This document shows, in pieces, positions 44,647 through 52,715 of a stretch of 64,000 nucleotides of DNA. Made by a program: the position numbers and the translations under genes. Source of the DNA: Candidatus Latescibacterota bacterium. Its GTDB lineage: Bacteria > Latescibacterota > UBA2968 > UBA8231. Below the pieces are notes generated by a model, which was not told where the DNA came from, did no database searches, and saw only the letters and a list, made by a program, of their open reading frames with translations. Where the stretch lies: the NCBI GenBank assembly GCA_022827835.1, contig JAJEIO010000032.1:243748-307747 (forward strand). Reading direction: 5' to 3'. Numbering within the stretch: the stretch's first letter is position 1; each line of letters begins with the position of its first letter.

Positions 44647-44670
44647 AGGTGTTTAAGTATACACCGCCAG
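44647..44670 (+). repeat. Copy 2 of the dispersed hairpin motif
   Basis: AGGTGTTTAAGTATACACCGCCAG matches the copy at 40097-40122 and folds better (GGTGT/ACACC). It is flanked by a second ACACCGC 15 bases upstream. It lies in the 210-bp gap after the HsdR_N-HRDC gene, 72 bases before a Gly/Arg-rich mini-ORF; nothing else is recognised in the gap. Confidence 0.4.
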
Positions 44671-44742
44671 AAAGAAATAATTGGTGTGCACTTGTGGTAT
44701 TACTGTAAAGCGGTGAATCGCTACGAGAGAGGAGATGAGAAA

Positions 44743-44892
44743 ATGGCTAAATCAAGTGGTAGTCGCGGCGGCGGTAGAGGCGGCCATCGCGGCGGTGGTA
44801 AAGGCGGAAGTCGTGGAAATGGCGGCTGGCCTAGCACGACAGGGAACCCCTCTGGTGGAGGACGAACTAATGCCCCGCCAAGAAGCAAATAA
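44743..44892 (+). CDS. Gly/Arg/Ser-rich 49-residue basic protein
   Basis: From the ATG at 44743, with GAGAGGAGA upstream. The product is almost entirely RGG-like (SRGGGRGGHRGGGKGG) and ends with GNPSGGGRTNAPPRSK. It has the composition of nucleic-acid-binding RGG tails, and its low complexity recalls the N terminus of the GIY-YIG-like protein 260 bp downstream. The good ribosome site argues for a real small gene; function unknown. Confidence 0.5.
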   Translation: MAKSSGSRGGGRGGHRGGGKGGSRGNGGWPSTTGNPSGGGRTNAPPRSK

Positions 44893-44901
44893 TTGATTGG
44901 T

Positions 44902-45008
44902 AACTGACGTTACGCAGCAGCTCGCCATCTTGTGGCTTATCAAAACCTATTGACCCAAGGTGTTGGGGCGAAATTGAGGATTTTCTGGAAAACTGCGTAA
45001 CATCAGTT
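44902..45008. mobile_element. MITE-like 107-bp element with 16-bp terminal inverted repeats
   Basis: AACTGACGTTACGCAG (44902-44917) and CTGCGTAACATCAGTT (44993-45008) are inverted repeats with one mismatch, enclosing 75 non-coding bases. A third copy of the end is present at 45590-45603. No transposase is present in the window, and no clear target-site duplication is visible. Confidence 0.55.
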
Positions 45009-45154
45009 CCCTAACTTATTTCCTCGCCTACCCTTGCGAGGTGGGAAAAATCATCCACATTGAGGCCGCTCTTCGTGAACAAGGCAGGTGTTATTTCCGT
45101 TCATTGTGGAAGTGGCCATGCGTTCGGAAAAACGTAGACGGAAGGAGTTTAGGT

Positions 45155-45535
45155 ATGGCTAGAGGCTATGGCAATAGAGGAGGAGGCACTCGGCGGAGTT
45201 CTAAGGGCAGGAGTAGTACTCGGAGGAGTTCCGGAAGTGGCGGAGGCACTCGGCCCAAAGGGCAGATAAAGTCGGGCAAGGCGGTTCAGTATTCCATCAA
45301 GACCCGGAAGGGCAACACGAAATATATAGGTACGACCAACAATCCGACACGTCGTGAGGCTGAGCACAGAAAGGCCGGCAAGCTCGGTCGAGGGGATACG
45401 TTGGTCGTTGAGACGAAGGCCATCCAGCGGAAATCTGCGGAACGTGTCGAGGCTGCAAAGCTGGCGTCTCATCGTCGCCGCCACGGGAGCAACCCTAAGC
45501 ATAACACCACGAACGACGGGAAATTTCACCCTTAG
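45155..45535 (+). CDS. GIY-YIG-like small nuclease-fold protein with Arg/Ser-rich N terminus
   Basis: 126 residues from ATG 45155 with GGAAGGAG upstream; the open frame to 45041 is not supported. An RG/RS-rich tail of about 45 residues is followed by AVQYSIKTRKGNTKYIGTTN and NPTRREAEHRKAGKLG, the hallmark pattern of a GIY-YIG domain (Y.I..., KYIG.TNN, R..EH). It then ends SAERVEAAKLASHRRRHGSN. It would be a small DNA-cutting or DNA-binding protein of the kind found near mobile elements. It lies between a MITE-like element and an inverted-repeat copy. Confidence 0.72.
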   Translation: MARGYGNRGGGTRRSSKGRSSTRRSSGSGGGTRPKGQIKSGKAVQYSIKTRKGNTKYIGTTNNPTRREAEHRKAGKLGRGDTLVVETKAIQRKSAERVEAAKLASHRRRHGSNPKHNTTNDGKFHP

Positions 45536-45589
45536 CCAAGGGAGTTCCCGTACTCTCGTGACATCCATCTAGCCAAGCTTCATGAAGAC

Positions 45590-45603
45590 CTGACGTTACG
45601 CAG
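45590..45603 (+). repeat. Solo copy of the MITE-like terminal repeat
   Basis: CTGACGTTACGCAG repeats the left end at 44904-44917 in the same orientation. The toxin gene below ends inside it: its TAA stop is supplied by the repeat. Confidence 0.55.
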
Positions 45604-45985
45604 GTTTCGGGGTTTGTAGCTCCTCAAAGGCATGTCGAATGGCCTTAAGGTAGAGTCGAGCCCGCAAGCCTAGTGATTGAGTTGCTCGTTTCTGATAGAT
45701 CGTTTCGATGGCGGCTCCATCTCGACCAATGCGACTACCAATTCGCCGACGCCGTACAGTTACTGGCTTGTCCACCATGATCTGGGAGGACCGAAGCAGG
45801 CCGTTACTTTTAGACGGCTCGATAGTAATCCGAAAATCGGGGGCATCTTCTAAGGTCGACGTTATTTGGCAGACAATAACTGACCCGTGCTCATCTGGAA
45901 ATACGTCGCTCTGCACGATCACGGCCGGACGTGGTTTCCCAAAATCGCCCGCGACTGCCACCGTTACGATGTCACCGCGTCTCAC
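45596..45985 (-). CDS. PemK/MazF family endoribonuclease toxin
   Basis: About 129 residues from GTG 45985 (VRRGDIVTVAVAGDFGKPRP), or 132 from TTG 45994; both overlap the antitoxin gene. The MazF fold is shown by KPRPAVIVQSD, SVIVCQITST and SSQIMVDKPVTV. Such toxins cut mRNA at specific sites. The last codons and stop lie in a repeat shared with a nearby MITE-like element, so the natural C terminus may have been replaced. Confidence 0.86.
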   Translation of the reverse strand: MRRGDIVTVAVAGDFGKPRPAVIVQSDVFPDEHGSVIVCQITSTLEDAPDFRITIEPSKSNGLLRSSQIMVDKPVTVRRRRIGSRIGRDGAAIETIYQKRATQSLGLRARLYLKAIRHAFEELQTPKPA

Positions 45986-46163
45986 GCTCGTCAAATTCAG
46001 AAACGACCTCGATCCATCGGAGAGCGTCGGCTTCCTGAGATCGGTTTAAGCGGGCGACTGAGCTTGCTACCCGCTTCCGTACCTTTTCCGACCGGGGATT
46101 TGGCAAGGTTATACGAACCTGACGCTTGCTGGGGATAGCTACTTTTGTTTGCGATACTGGCAT
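45972..46163 (-). CDS. MazE-like antitoxin partner of the PemK/MazF toxin
   Basis: 63 residues from the ATG at 46163 with AGAGGAA upstream; starts MPVSQTKVAIPSKRQVRITL and is strongly basic, ending in an acidic tail (IEVVSEFDERETR) as usual for antitoxins. It overlaps the toxin start, the standard antitoxin-first arrangement. I recognise it from position rather than from a clear AbrB or RHH signature. Confidence 0.7.
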   Translation of the reverse strand: MPVSQTKVAIPSKRQVRITLPNPRSEKVRKRVASSVARLNRSQEADALRWIEVVSEFDERETR

Positions 46164-46225
46164 AGCGGTTCCTCTGCAAATAGGTTGGAAGCATTCTGCG
46201 GGAAAGCTCCCAGCTTCTTTATTCT

Positions 46226-47776
46226 TCAATCCTTATAGCGGATTAACACCTCGAGGTCGGTTAGTAGCAAGTCGCAAGCAAGTTGGGGATGGCGTTGCAA
46301 GAGGACGACTTCTAGGCGATGGTGGCCGCGGGCGGCTTGGTCGGCCGTGAGCGCGAAGCTGTGCCAAGCGGCGGCGCTGACATCGGAGATAGGTTGGGGG
46401 TCGCCGCCGTGGCAATAGCTGATAGCCGGGTCGGCCAAGACTTCGCCATCCCAGCAGCAGCGAACCTCGTCTCCAGCGACCCAATCTTGCAGACGTAGGC
46501 GCAGAGTAATGGTCGCTGGTGGGGCTGCGCTCAAGTCGTCGGCGAGGTCGAGATCGAAGTGCGGGCCGGTCTCTTGCATAGTTGGGTAGAGGGGAACGGG
46601 TAGGGTGCCGCGCAGCCGGTCGTGCTGGTACGCACCGCGCCACTCCCCGGTGTGTTGGCGGAAGCGGTGGGTGGCGTTGTAGAGCTTGTCTTGGCGGCGC
46701 AGGGTTTGGACCGCGCCGACTTGGGTTAGCAACTCGCGCTTTGAGTCGCGGTCGGCGTGCCAGTTGAAGGCGTATATGCCGGTCGCGCCTTGGCCGTGAT
46801 ACTGCATGGCCGTGGCTTTGGTGCGCATGTTGTGGCGGGCCGTTTCGCCTTCGGGGCCGGCAGCCGGGCCGGGGACTCCGCCGTCGAAACCTGGATAGAG
46901 GACGATATCGCGGTCGGCGCAGAGGGCGCGGAAGGCACTGACTTCAATGGACGGGTCGGTACCGGCGGCACCGGCTGGGATCAGGATATCGACGAGGTTT
47001 TCTTTCACCCAAGTTTCCACGTCGTAGCCAATGCGGTGACAGCCCTCGATGGAGCCGGCGACGCGAGCCGCTAGGTAGAAAGGTCGGCCGCGCTCTTGGG
47101 CTAGTTCGTCGGTCAGTTGCCGCGCTGCCCGCATGAAGTCGGTGAGGACGTAGCGCAGGCGATAGGCATAGTCGGTGGGGAAGTGGAAGGGGTGGCGTTG
47201 CCAGTCGAGTTCGACGCCGTCCCAAGGGTAGTTTTGGCAGACTTCGCGCAAGTGCTGGAAGCGATTTTCGCGCACTTGAGGGATGGCCATATTCCACGAC
47301 AGGGCGAACCACTCCTCGGTATCCTCGCCGAGGAGCCATTCGGGGTGGTCCTTACGCAGTTGGGTCAGTTCGGTGTGGTGCAGGGTCTGGAGATCACTTG
47401 GCTGAGCGCCGTTGAAGTGATTGTCGTTCATGCGCAGCGAGGCATAGACATGGAGGTTTAACTCGTGGCCGCGGTCGATAACGGCCTGTTGGGGATCTTC
47501 GCCCTGATCCAACATGCGGCGGATGTTTTCAGTGTGCGTGTAGCTAGCGGCGTTCTCGTAGCGGCGCTGGTGAAGATCGCCGACTAGTTCGAGCGCGTCG
47601 CTTGGCCAGCGGGTGGCGTGTTCGCCTACGCACCAAAATAGGGCACCGACTTGAGTGTCTTCGAGGGGGGCGTACGTCTTATCGAGAAAGGCGTCCATGG
47701 ACTGGGGGACGGGCGAGTAGCCGTGCGGCGCGCCGTCCCAGTTGTAGATGATGCCGTAGTCAGGGGGGGTGGACAT
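46226..47776 (-). CDS. Glycoside-hydrolase-like (TIM-barrel) protein, paralogue B
   Basis: 516 residues. It shares the layout of the protein at 33111: AASYTHTENIRRMLDQGEDP corresponds to the RRAHQNARDLIRKG region there. It also has YPWDGVELDWQRHPFHFPTD (carrying an ELDW acid pair typical of glycosidase barrels), YLAARVAGSIEGCHRIGYDV, GATGIYAFNWHADRDS, and a C-terminal beta domain with LEVVLLQRHPQLACDLLLTD. Family not assigned. It is cytoplasmic by sequence and is the only gene of its transcript. Confidence 0.6.
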   Translation of the reverse strand: MSTPPDYGIIYNWDGAPHGYSPVPQSMDAFLDKTYAPLEDTQVGALFWCVGEHATRWPSDALELVGDLHQRRYENAASYTHTENIRRMLDQGEDPQQAVIDRGHELNLHVYASLRMNDNHFNGAQPSDLQTLHHTELTQLRKDHPEWLLGEDTEEWFALSWNMAIPQVRENRFQHLREVCQNYPWDGVELDWQRHPFHFPTDYAYRLRYVLTDFMRAARQLTDELAQERGRPFYLAARVAGSIEGCHRIGYDVETWVKENLVDILIPAGAAGTDPSIEVSAFRALCADRDIVLYPGFDGGVPGPAAGPEGETARHNMRTKATAMQYHGQGATGIYAFNWHADRDSKRELLTQVGAVQTLRRQDKLYNATHRFRQHTGEWRGAYQHDRLRGTLPVPLYPTMQETGPHFDLDLADDLSAAPPATITLRLRLQDWVAGDEVRCCWDGEVLADPAISYCHGGDPQPISDVSAAAWHSFALTADQAARGHHRLEVVLLQRHPQLACDLLLTDLEVLIRYKD

Positions 47777-47843
47777 AGGTCTGCTCCTTTGCGAATTGAG
47801 GCCAAAGTACGGAGATTGTCAGAGGCGGGCAACGGAGGCTAGT

Positions 47844-48059
47844 ATGGCGAGAAAGTGGATGCTCTGCATAGCGTTGGTCGGTTGCGGGCTGAGCGATCCC
47901 CTAGGGCCGGCCGATCTGCCCAAGGATCCGTGGAAGCGCACCGAAGAACAGCGGCTGGAAGCGCTTGAGGAAAATTGTAGTGGTCCGTCCTGGGAGCGCG
48001 GGTGGCTCTGTCCGCGCGGCGCAGCCGATGTCGATACAACCAAATCTCAAGGTGGGTAA
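47844..48059 (+). CDS. Small lipoprotein
   Basis: 71 residues from ATG 47844 with GGAGG six bases upstream. The start MARKWMLCIALVGCGLSDPL is a short signal peptide with a lipobox-like ALVGC. The mature part has two further cysteines (ENCSGPSWERGWLC) that may form a disulfide. No family is recognised. It is 12 bp upstream of an M20 hydrolase gene, perhaps co-transcribed. Confidence 0.6.
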   Translation: MARKWMLCIALVGCGLSDPLGPADLPKDPWKRTEEQRLEALEENCSGPSWERGWLCPRGAADVDTTKSQGG

Positions 48060-48071
48060 AGGAGTCTTAGG

Positions 48072-49226
48072 ATGGAAGACAACATACTACAGGCCGTCGA
48101 TGAGCAACGCCTACTTGATACGGCCAAGGAACTGATTGCGGTGCCCAGCCCGACGCTGGACGCCGGCGCGGTAGCTGATGCGTTGGCGTCCATATTGGCG
48201 GCGGAGGGGTTTGCCGTGGAGCGGCCCCAAGCCGATTGGCCGCAAGCACCAGCCGTGGTCGCTCGCTTCGACAGCGGCCAGCCTGGGCGGGTGTTGCAAT
48301 TCGATGGGCATTTGGACACGGTGCATCTGCCCTTTGTGCCGCCCAAGGTGGAAAACGGTCAGCTCTATGGGTCGGGGTCGTCCGACATGAAGGGAGGGAT
48401 CGCCGCCTTCGTCGAGGCGCTCAGGGCGTTGAGAGATGCGGGCGCACTGACTAAAGGGGCGGTTTTGCTTACGGCCCACGACCACCACGAAGCGCCCTGG
48501 GGTGACCGTCGCCAGCTTTTGGCCTTGATCCGCGAAGGCTTTGTCGGCGACGGGGTGCTGCTGCCAGAGTACCTGGGCGACGTGCTGCCAGTCGCCGGGC
48601 GCGGGATGGCCGTGTTTAGCGTGGAGATCGAGCGCGATGGCGAGCCAGTACACGAGGTGCTGCGGCCCGCTGGACTGCCGGACGTGATCGCCGCGGGGGC
48701 CGAGGTGGTGTTGCGGCTGAACGCGCTAAACGAGCATTTACGCGAGCGAACCGCCCCCCATGTCGGCAGGGACACGCTATTTATCGGCCGGCTCGAAGGC
48801 GGCCAGATCTACAATCAGATGCCGGTCCAGTGTCGCGTCGAGGGGACGCGCCGCTGGGTGGCGGCTGGATCGGGGCCAACTGCACGCCGAGAAATGGAGG
48901 ACCTGCTCGCCGACGTAGCTGCGGCAAGCGGCACCCGCATCCGGCTCGCCGACTGGAACATGCCCGGCGATGCCTTTGCGGTAGATCAGAACAGCCCGCT
49001 GGTGGGTGCTTTTCAATCCGCGCACGAGCAGGTAACGGGAGCACCGCTGCCCTTGGGAGGCAAGCCTTTTATCGACGACGGCAATGTCTTTATGGCTGCC
49101 GGGATTGAAGCCCTAACGCACGGTCCCTGTGCCACAGGGGCGCACACCACCGACGAGCAGGTGTCGGTGGCCGAGTTGGTGCGGGTGGCAAAGGTGTATG
49201 CGCTGACGGCGCAGGCGTTTTGCTAA
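48072..49226 (+). CDS. M20-family zinc hydrolase with altered catalytic motif
   Basis: 384 residues, AAAGGAG before the ATG. Zinc-site motifs FDGHLDTVHL and GSGSSDMKGG are intact, but the usual ADEE is replaced by TAHDHHEAPWGD, so the catalytic-base Glu position appears to be His. The C-terminal His/Glu-type region is THGPCATGAHTTDEQV. ArgE/DapE deacylases are the closest group; a different acyl or amide substrate is likely. It converges with the next gene with 4 bp overlap. Confidence 0.82.
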   Translation: MEDNILQAVDEQRLLDTAKELIAVPSPTLDAGAVADALASILAAEGFAVERPQADWPQAPAVVARFDSGQPGRVLQFDGHLDTVHLPFVPPKVENGQLYGSGSSDMKGGIAAFVEALRALRDAGALTKGAVLLTAHDHHEAPWGDRRQLLALIREGFVGDGVLLPEYLGDVLPVAGRGMAVFSVEIERDGEPVHEVLRPAGLPDVIAAGAEVVLRLNALNEHLRERTAPHVGRDTLFIGRLEGGQIYNQMPVQCRVEGTRRWVAAGSGPTARREMEDLLADVAAASGTRIRLADWNMPGDAFAVDQNSPLVGAFQSAHEQVTGAPLPLGGKPFIDDGNVFMAAGIEALTHGPCATGAHTTDEQVSVAELVRVAKVYALTAQAFC

Positions 49227-50503
49227 GTGCCCTCAATGGCACGCGCTGCGGCCGTACCTCGCTCCTCATCGACGAAGTAGAGGCAGATTCCGCCCGCGAC
49301 GAAGAGGACGACGATCGACAAAATCCCCGTGCGCGGGCTGCCGGTCAGTACCCCAATCCAGCCCACCAGCACTGGGCCGATGACCGCGGCAAACTTGCCC
49401 AGCATGTTGTAAAAGCCGAAAAACTCTGCCGCGCGGTCGCGGGGAATGAGCCTTGAGTAGAGCGAGCGACTCAGGGCTTGTACGCCGCCTTGGACTAGGC
49501 CGACGGTCACGGCCAAGGCGTAGAATTCCCAGACGGCATCCAAAAAGTAGCCCCAGACCGTCGCCGCGATATATACAGCTAAGCCGATGAAGATTCCCTT
49601 GCGTGTGCCGATCCGCTCGCCGAGCCAGCCAAAGGCAATGGCCGCGGGGAAGCCGACGAACTGGGTAATGCCCAAAGCGATGAGCAGGTCGTTGGTGTCA
49701 AAGCCGAGGGACAAGCCGTAGTCAATGGCCATGCGGACGATGGTATCAACGCCGTCGATGTACAGCCAGTAGCCGATGAGGAAGACAAAGGTCGTGCGTA
49801 GCTGCCGAATGTCGCGGCCGGTCGCAATGAGCTGCTGATAGCCGGCCGAGACCGCACTCCAGCCACGGCGGGCGTGCACGGGCGGCGATTCTTCGACCCA
49901 CAAAAAGAGCGGCAGCGAAAAGCCAGCCCACCAGATGGCGACCAGCAAAAAGCACACGCGCACTGCCTCGCTGGCATCGGCCAATCCGAAGATCGTGGGG
50001 TAGAGGACCATCACCACGTTGAGCGCAAACAGTAAGCCGCCGCCCAGATAGCCGAGGCTATATCCGAGCGCCGAGACCGAGTCGGACTTGTCGCGCCCGA
50101 CCACTTCCACGATAAGCGCATCGTAAAAGGTGTTGCCACCGGAGAAGCCGATGGCGGCCAAGACATAGACCACAACCGCCAACTCCCACGCGCCTTGGGC
50201 GACCATGTAGAGACATCCCGTGGCGAGGACGCCCAAGAAGGCGAAGGCAAACAGGAACTTGCGCCGGGTGCCGCCCTGGTCGGCAATAGCCCCCAAAAGA
50301 GGGGCTAGCAGCACGACGATTAGGCTGCTGAGCGAGTTGGCCAGCCCCAGTTGGAAGGTGCTCTCGGTGACGTCACTGCCAGCGCTCCAGTAAGACTTAA
50401 AAAACACCGGGAAGAAGGCGGCGATGACCGTGGTGGCAAAGGCCGAGTTGGCCCAGTCGTACAAGGCCCAGGCGATGATTGGTTTTTTGGCGTTGGTCGG
50501 CAT
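49223..50503 (-). CDS. MFS transporter of the UMF1/Atg22-like family
   Basis: 426 residues from ATG 50503; the open frame to 50833 overlaps the divergent gene and is not real. About 12 membrane helices. The start KKPIIAWALYDWANSAFATT and the loop GAIADQGGTRRKFLFAFAFL are distinctive for the UMF1 (unknown major facilitator) family, which includes amino-acid exporters of the vacuolar Atg22 type. Substrate unknown. Confidence 0.87.
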   Translation of the reverse strand: MPTNAKKPIIAWALYDWANSAFATTVIAAFFPVFFKSYWSAGSDVTESTFQLGLANSLSSLIVVLLAPLLGAIADQGGTRRKFLFAFAFLGVLATGCLYMVAQGAWELAVVVYVLAAIGFSGGNTFYDALIVEVVGRDKSDSVSALGYSLGYLGGGLLFALNVVMVLYPTIFGLADASEAVRVCFLLVAIWWAGFSLPLFLWVEESPPVHARRGWSAVSAGYQQLIATGRDIRQLRTTFVFLIGYWLYIDGVDTIVRMAIDYGLSLGFDTNDLLIALGITQFVGFPAAIAFGWLGERIGTRKGIFIGLAVYIAATVWGYFLDAVWEFYALAVTVGLVQGGVQALSRSLYSRLIPRDRAAEFFGFYNMLGKFAAVIGPVLVGWIGVLTGSPRTGILSIVVLFVAGGICLYFVDEERGTAAARAIEGT

Positions 50504-50620
50504 GGTATTAGTTGACGTAGGGGATGCCCTTCGCGCATAACATAAGGCAAAAAGGGCGTGGTTGCCGCTTACATCCTTTATGGCTAGCGTAGGGAGGTCT
50601 TTATAAAGGACGATTTCTGC

Positions 50621-51673
50621 ATGAACGATGAAATGTTCCACCCTGCGACACTTGATGGCGCAGAATGGCTGCGTTTTGACGCGGCGACCAATCCGTATGG
50701 GCCGTCGCCCAAGGTCCGAGAGGCGATGGTCGCCTTTGCCCGCACCGGCGATTTTAGCCGCTACAGCGACGAGGAACGCGCCGAGTCGTTGCGTGGAGAT
50801 TTGGCAGCGCATTGGGGGCTTTCGCCCGATCACTTCATAGTGTACAACGGGTCTGGGGAGGCCGTGGTCTGGCTTTTTTTGGCACGATTGCTGCTAGAGC
50901 AGCAGCGCTTGCTCATTCCGTCTCCGTCGTACGAGCGCTTTGTGGCATTGGGGCAACGGTGCGCGGCTGAAGTGATCTCGGTGCCGCTGCACGAAGATGA
51001 TTTTGCGCTGGTGCCTGAGCGTTTCATTGAGGCGGGGCGGCAGTCGGGTTCGCGGGTGTTGCTGCTGAGCAGTCCCAACAATCCCACGGGCAATCTCCTT
51101 TGCGGCGATGTGGAAATGGCGCATTTGCTCGACGAGTTGCCCGACTGTTTGTGCATCGTCGATGAAGCCTACGCAGATTATGCCGGCCACAGCTACGTGC
51201 CTTGGGTGCAAGAGCGGGAAAACTTGGTGGTGCTGCGGACCTTTTCCAAAGCATACGGCATGGCTGGTTTGCGGATCGGCTACGCCATTGGGCCTAAGCC
51301 CGTTATCGCCGCCCTTGATCAGATGCAGGTTCCTTGGGCGGTCAATGCGCTGTCGCTGGTGGCGGCACAGGCGGCGCTGGCCGACCAAGGTTACTTACAG
51401 GAGGTCGTCGCCCAGATCCGCAGCGATTGTCAGGCGCTTTATGAAGGGCTGAACGAGCGGCCGTGGTTGCAGGCCTATCCGAGCGCGGCGAATTTCTTCT
51501 GGGTGCGCTGCGAGGGGGTCGGGCCGGAGCGGCTACGGGCAGGTTTGGAAAAGCGGCGGATCCGCGCCCGCTGGCGGCAAGACGCGCCCGGCTTTGTGCG
51601 GCTGACGTCGCTGCGTCCCCAAGACAACGAGTATTTGTTGGCAGCGCTCGATGAGGTCGGGCAGTCAGGCTAA
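50621..51673 (+). CDS. Class I/II aminotransferase, histidinol-phosphate aminotransferase-like
   Basis: 350 residues, AAAGGA before the ATG. PLP motifs: SSPNNPTGNL, the CIVDEAYADY Asp/Tyr pair and the Schiff-base lysine in RTFSKAYGMAGLRIGYAIG. The protein resembles HisC and related phosphonate or cobalamin-type aminotransferases; which one is not clear because no histidine genes are near. It is followed 15 bp later by an aldo/keto reductase gene. Confidence 0.85.
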   Translation: MNDEMFHPATLDGAEWLRFDAATNPYGPSPKVREAMVAFARTGDFSRYSDEERAESLRGDLAAHWGLSPDHFIVYNGSGEAVVWLFLARLLLEQQRLLIPSPSYERFVALGQRCAAEVISVPLHEDDFALVPERFIEAGRQSGSRVLLLSSPNNPTGNLLCGDVEMAHLLDELPDCLCIVDEAYADYAGHSYVPWVQERENLVVLRTFSKAYGMAGLRIGYAIGPKPVIAALDQMQVPWAVNALSLVAAQAALADQGYLQEVVAQIRSDCQALYEGLNERPWLQAYPSAANFFWVRCEGVGPERLRAGLEKRRIRARWRQDAPGFVRLTSLRPQDNEYLLAALDEVGQSG

Positions 51674-51688
51674 CACAAGAGGAGGGGT

Positions 51689-52669
51689 ATGGAATACCGC
51701 AATTTGGGTACGGCTGGCATCAAGGTGTCCAAGGTGTGTTTGGGCACGGCTTTTCGCGGCCAAGAGGACGAAGGAGCCTGCATTGAGGTGGTGCAGCGGG
51801 CCTTGGACTTGGGCTGTAATTTTATCGATACGGCGCTGTATGGTGGGGGACGCTCCGAACAAGTGGTGGGTAAGGCCATCAAAGGACGGCGCGAGGAGGT
51901 GGTGTTGACGACTAAGATTTTTGGCACCGTGGGCAAGAGCCCCAATCACGTGGGGCTATCGCGGGTCAATCTGCTGCGGGGCATTGAGGCGTCGCTGCAG
52001 CGGTTACAGACCGATTACGTCGATCTGTACTTGCTGCACTCCTTTGATCCGGTCACGCCACTGGAAGAGACCTTGGGTGCGCTCGACGACATTGTGCGGC
52101 AGGGCAAGGCGCGCTACGTGGGGTGTTCTAATTTTCCGCCGTGGAAGATCGTCGAAGCCCTATGGATTTCGCAGCGCGAGCGCTTGGCTTCTTTTGCCTG
52201 TATCCAGAATCAATACAATCTGCTCAACCGCTGGGAGATGGAGCCGGAATTGATGCCTATCTGTCGTCAGTTCGGCTTGGGCATTATGACCTACAGCCCG
52301 CTGGCCATCGGCCTGCTCTCTGGTCGCTTCCGCCGCGGGCAAGAGCCGCCGCCGGGGACGCCGTGGAGTACGGATGAGCTGCGCGGCATGAGTCCGGGCA
52401 AATACAACTTTGCCGAGGCCATGACCGAGCGGGTCGATACCATCGTCCAGACGCTGATCGATATTGGGGCGCAGCACGGCAAGACCCCAGCGCAGGTGGC
52501 CATTGCGTGGATTTTAGATCACGATGAGATCAGCGCTCCCATTTTGGGTGCTGACGAGCCAGAGCATGTAGATGAGATCTGCGCGGGCTTGGATTGGTCC
52601 TTGGCACCGGAAGAGCGGGCTTTGTTGGACGAGGTGTCTGAGGTGAAGAGGCCGCAGAAATACGCCTGA
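51689..52669 (+). CDS. Aldo/keto reductase
   Basis: 326 residues with GAGGAGG before the ATG. The catalytic tetrad is visible: Asp in FIDTALYGGG, Tyr in the same segment, Lys in VVLTTKIFG and His in LYLLHSFDPV. A (beta/alpha)8 fold with an NADPH-binding QVAIAWILDH region closes it. Likely a sugar or aldehyde reductase of the YajO/Tas type. Confidence 0.9.
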   Translation: MEYRNLGTAGIKVSKVCLGTAFRGQEDEGACIEVVQRALDLGCNFIDTALYGGGRSEQVVGKAIKGRREEVVLTTKIFGTVGKSPNHVGLSRVNLLRGIEASLQRLQTDYVDLYLLHSFDPVTPLEETLGALDDIVRQGKARYVGCSNFPPWKIVEALWISQRERLASFACIQNQYNLLNRWEMEPELMPICRQFGLGIMTYSPLAIGLLSGRFRRGQEPPPGTPWSTDELRGMSPGKYNFAEAMTERVDTIVQTLIDIGAQHGKTPAQVAIAWILDHDEISAPILGADEPEHVDEICAGLDWSLAPEERALLDEVSEVKRPQKYA

Positions 52670-52715
52670 AGGCGATTGAGATCACTCCCAACACCACATC
52701 CATGCGAAAACGCCC

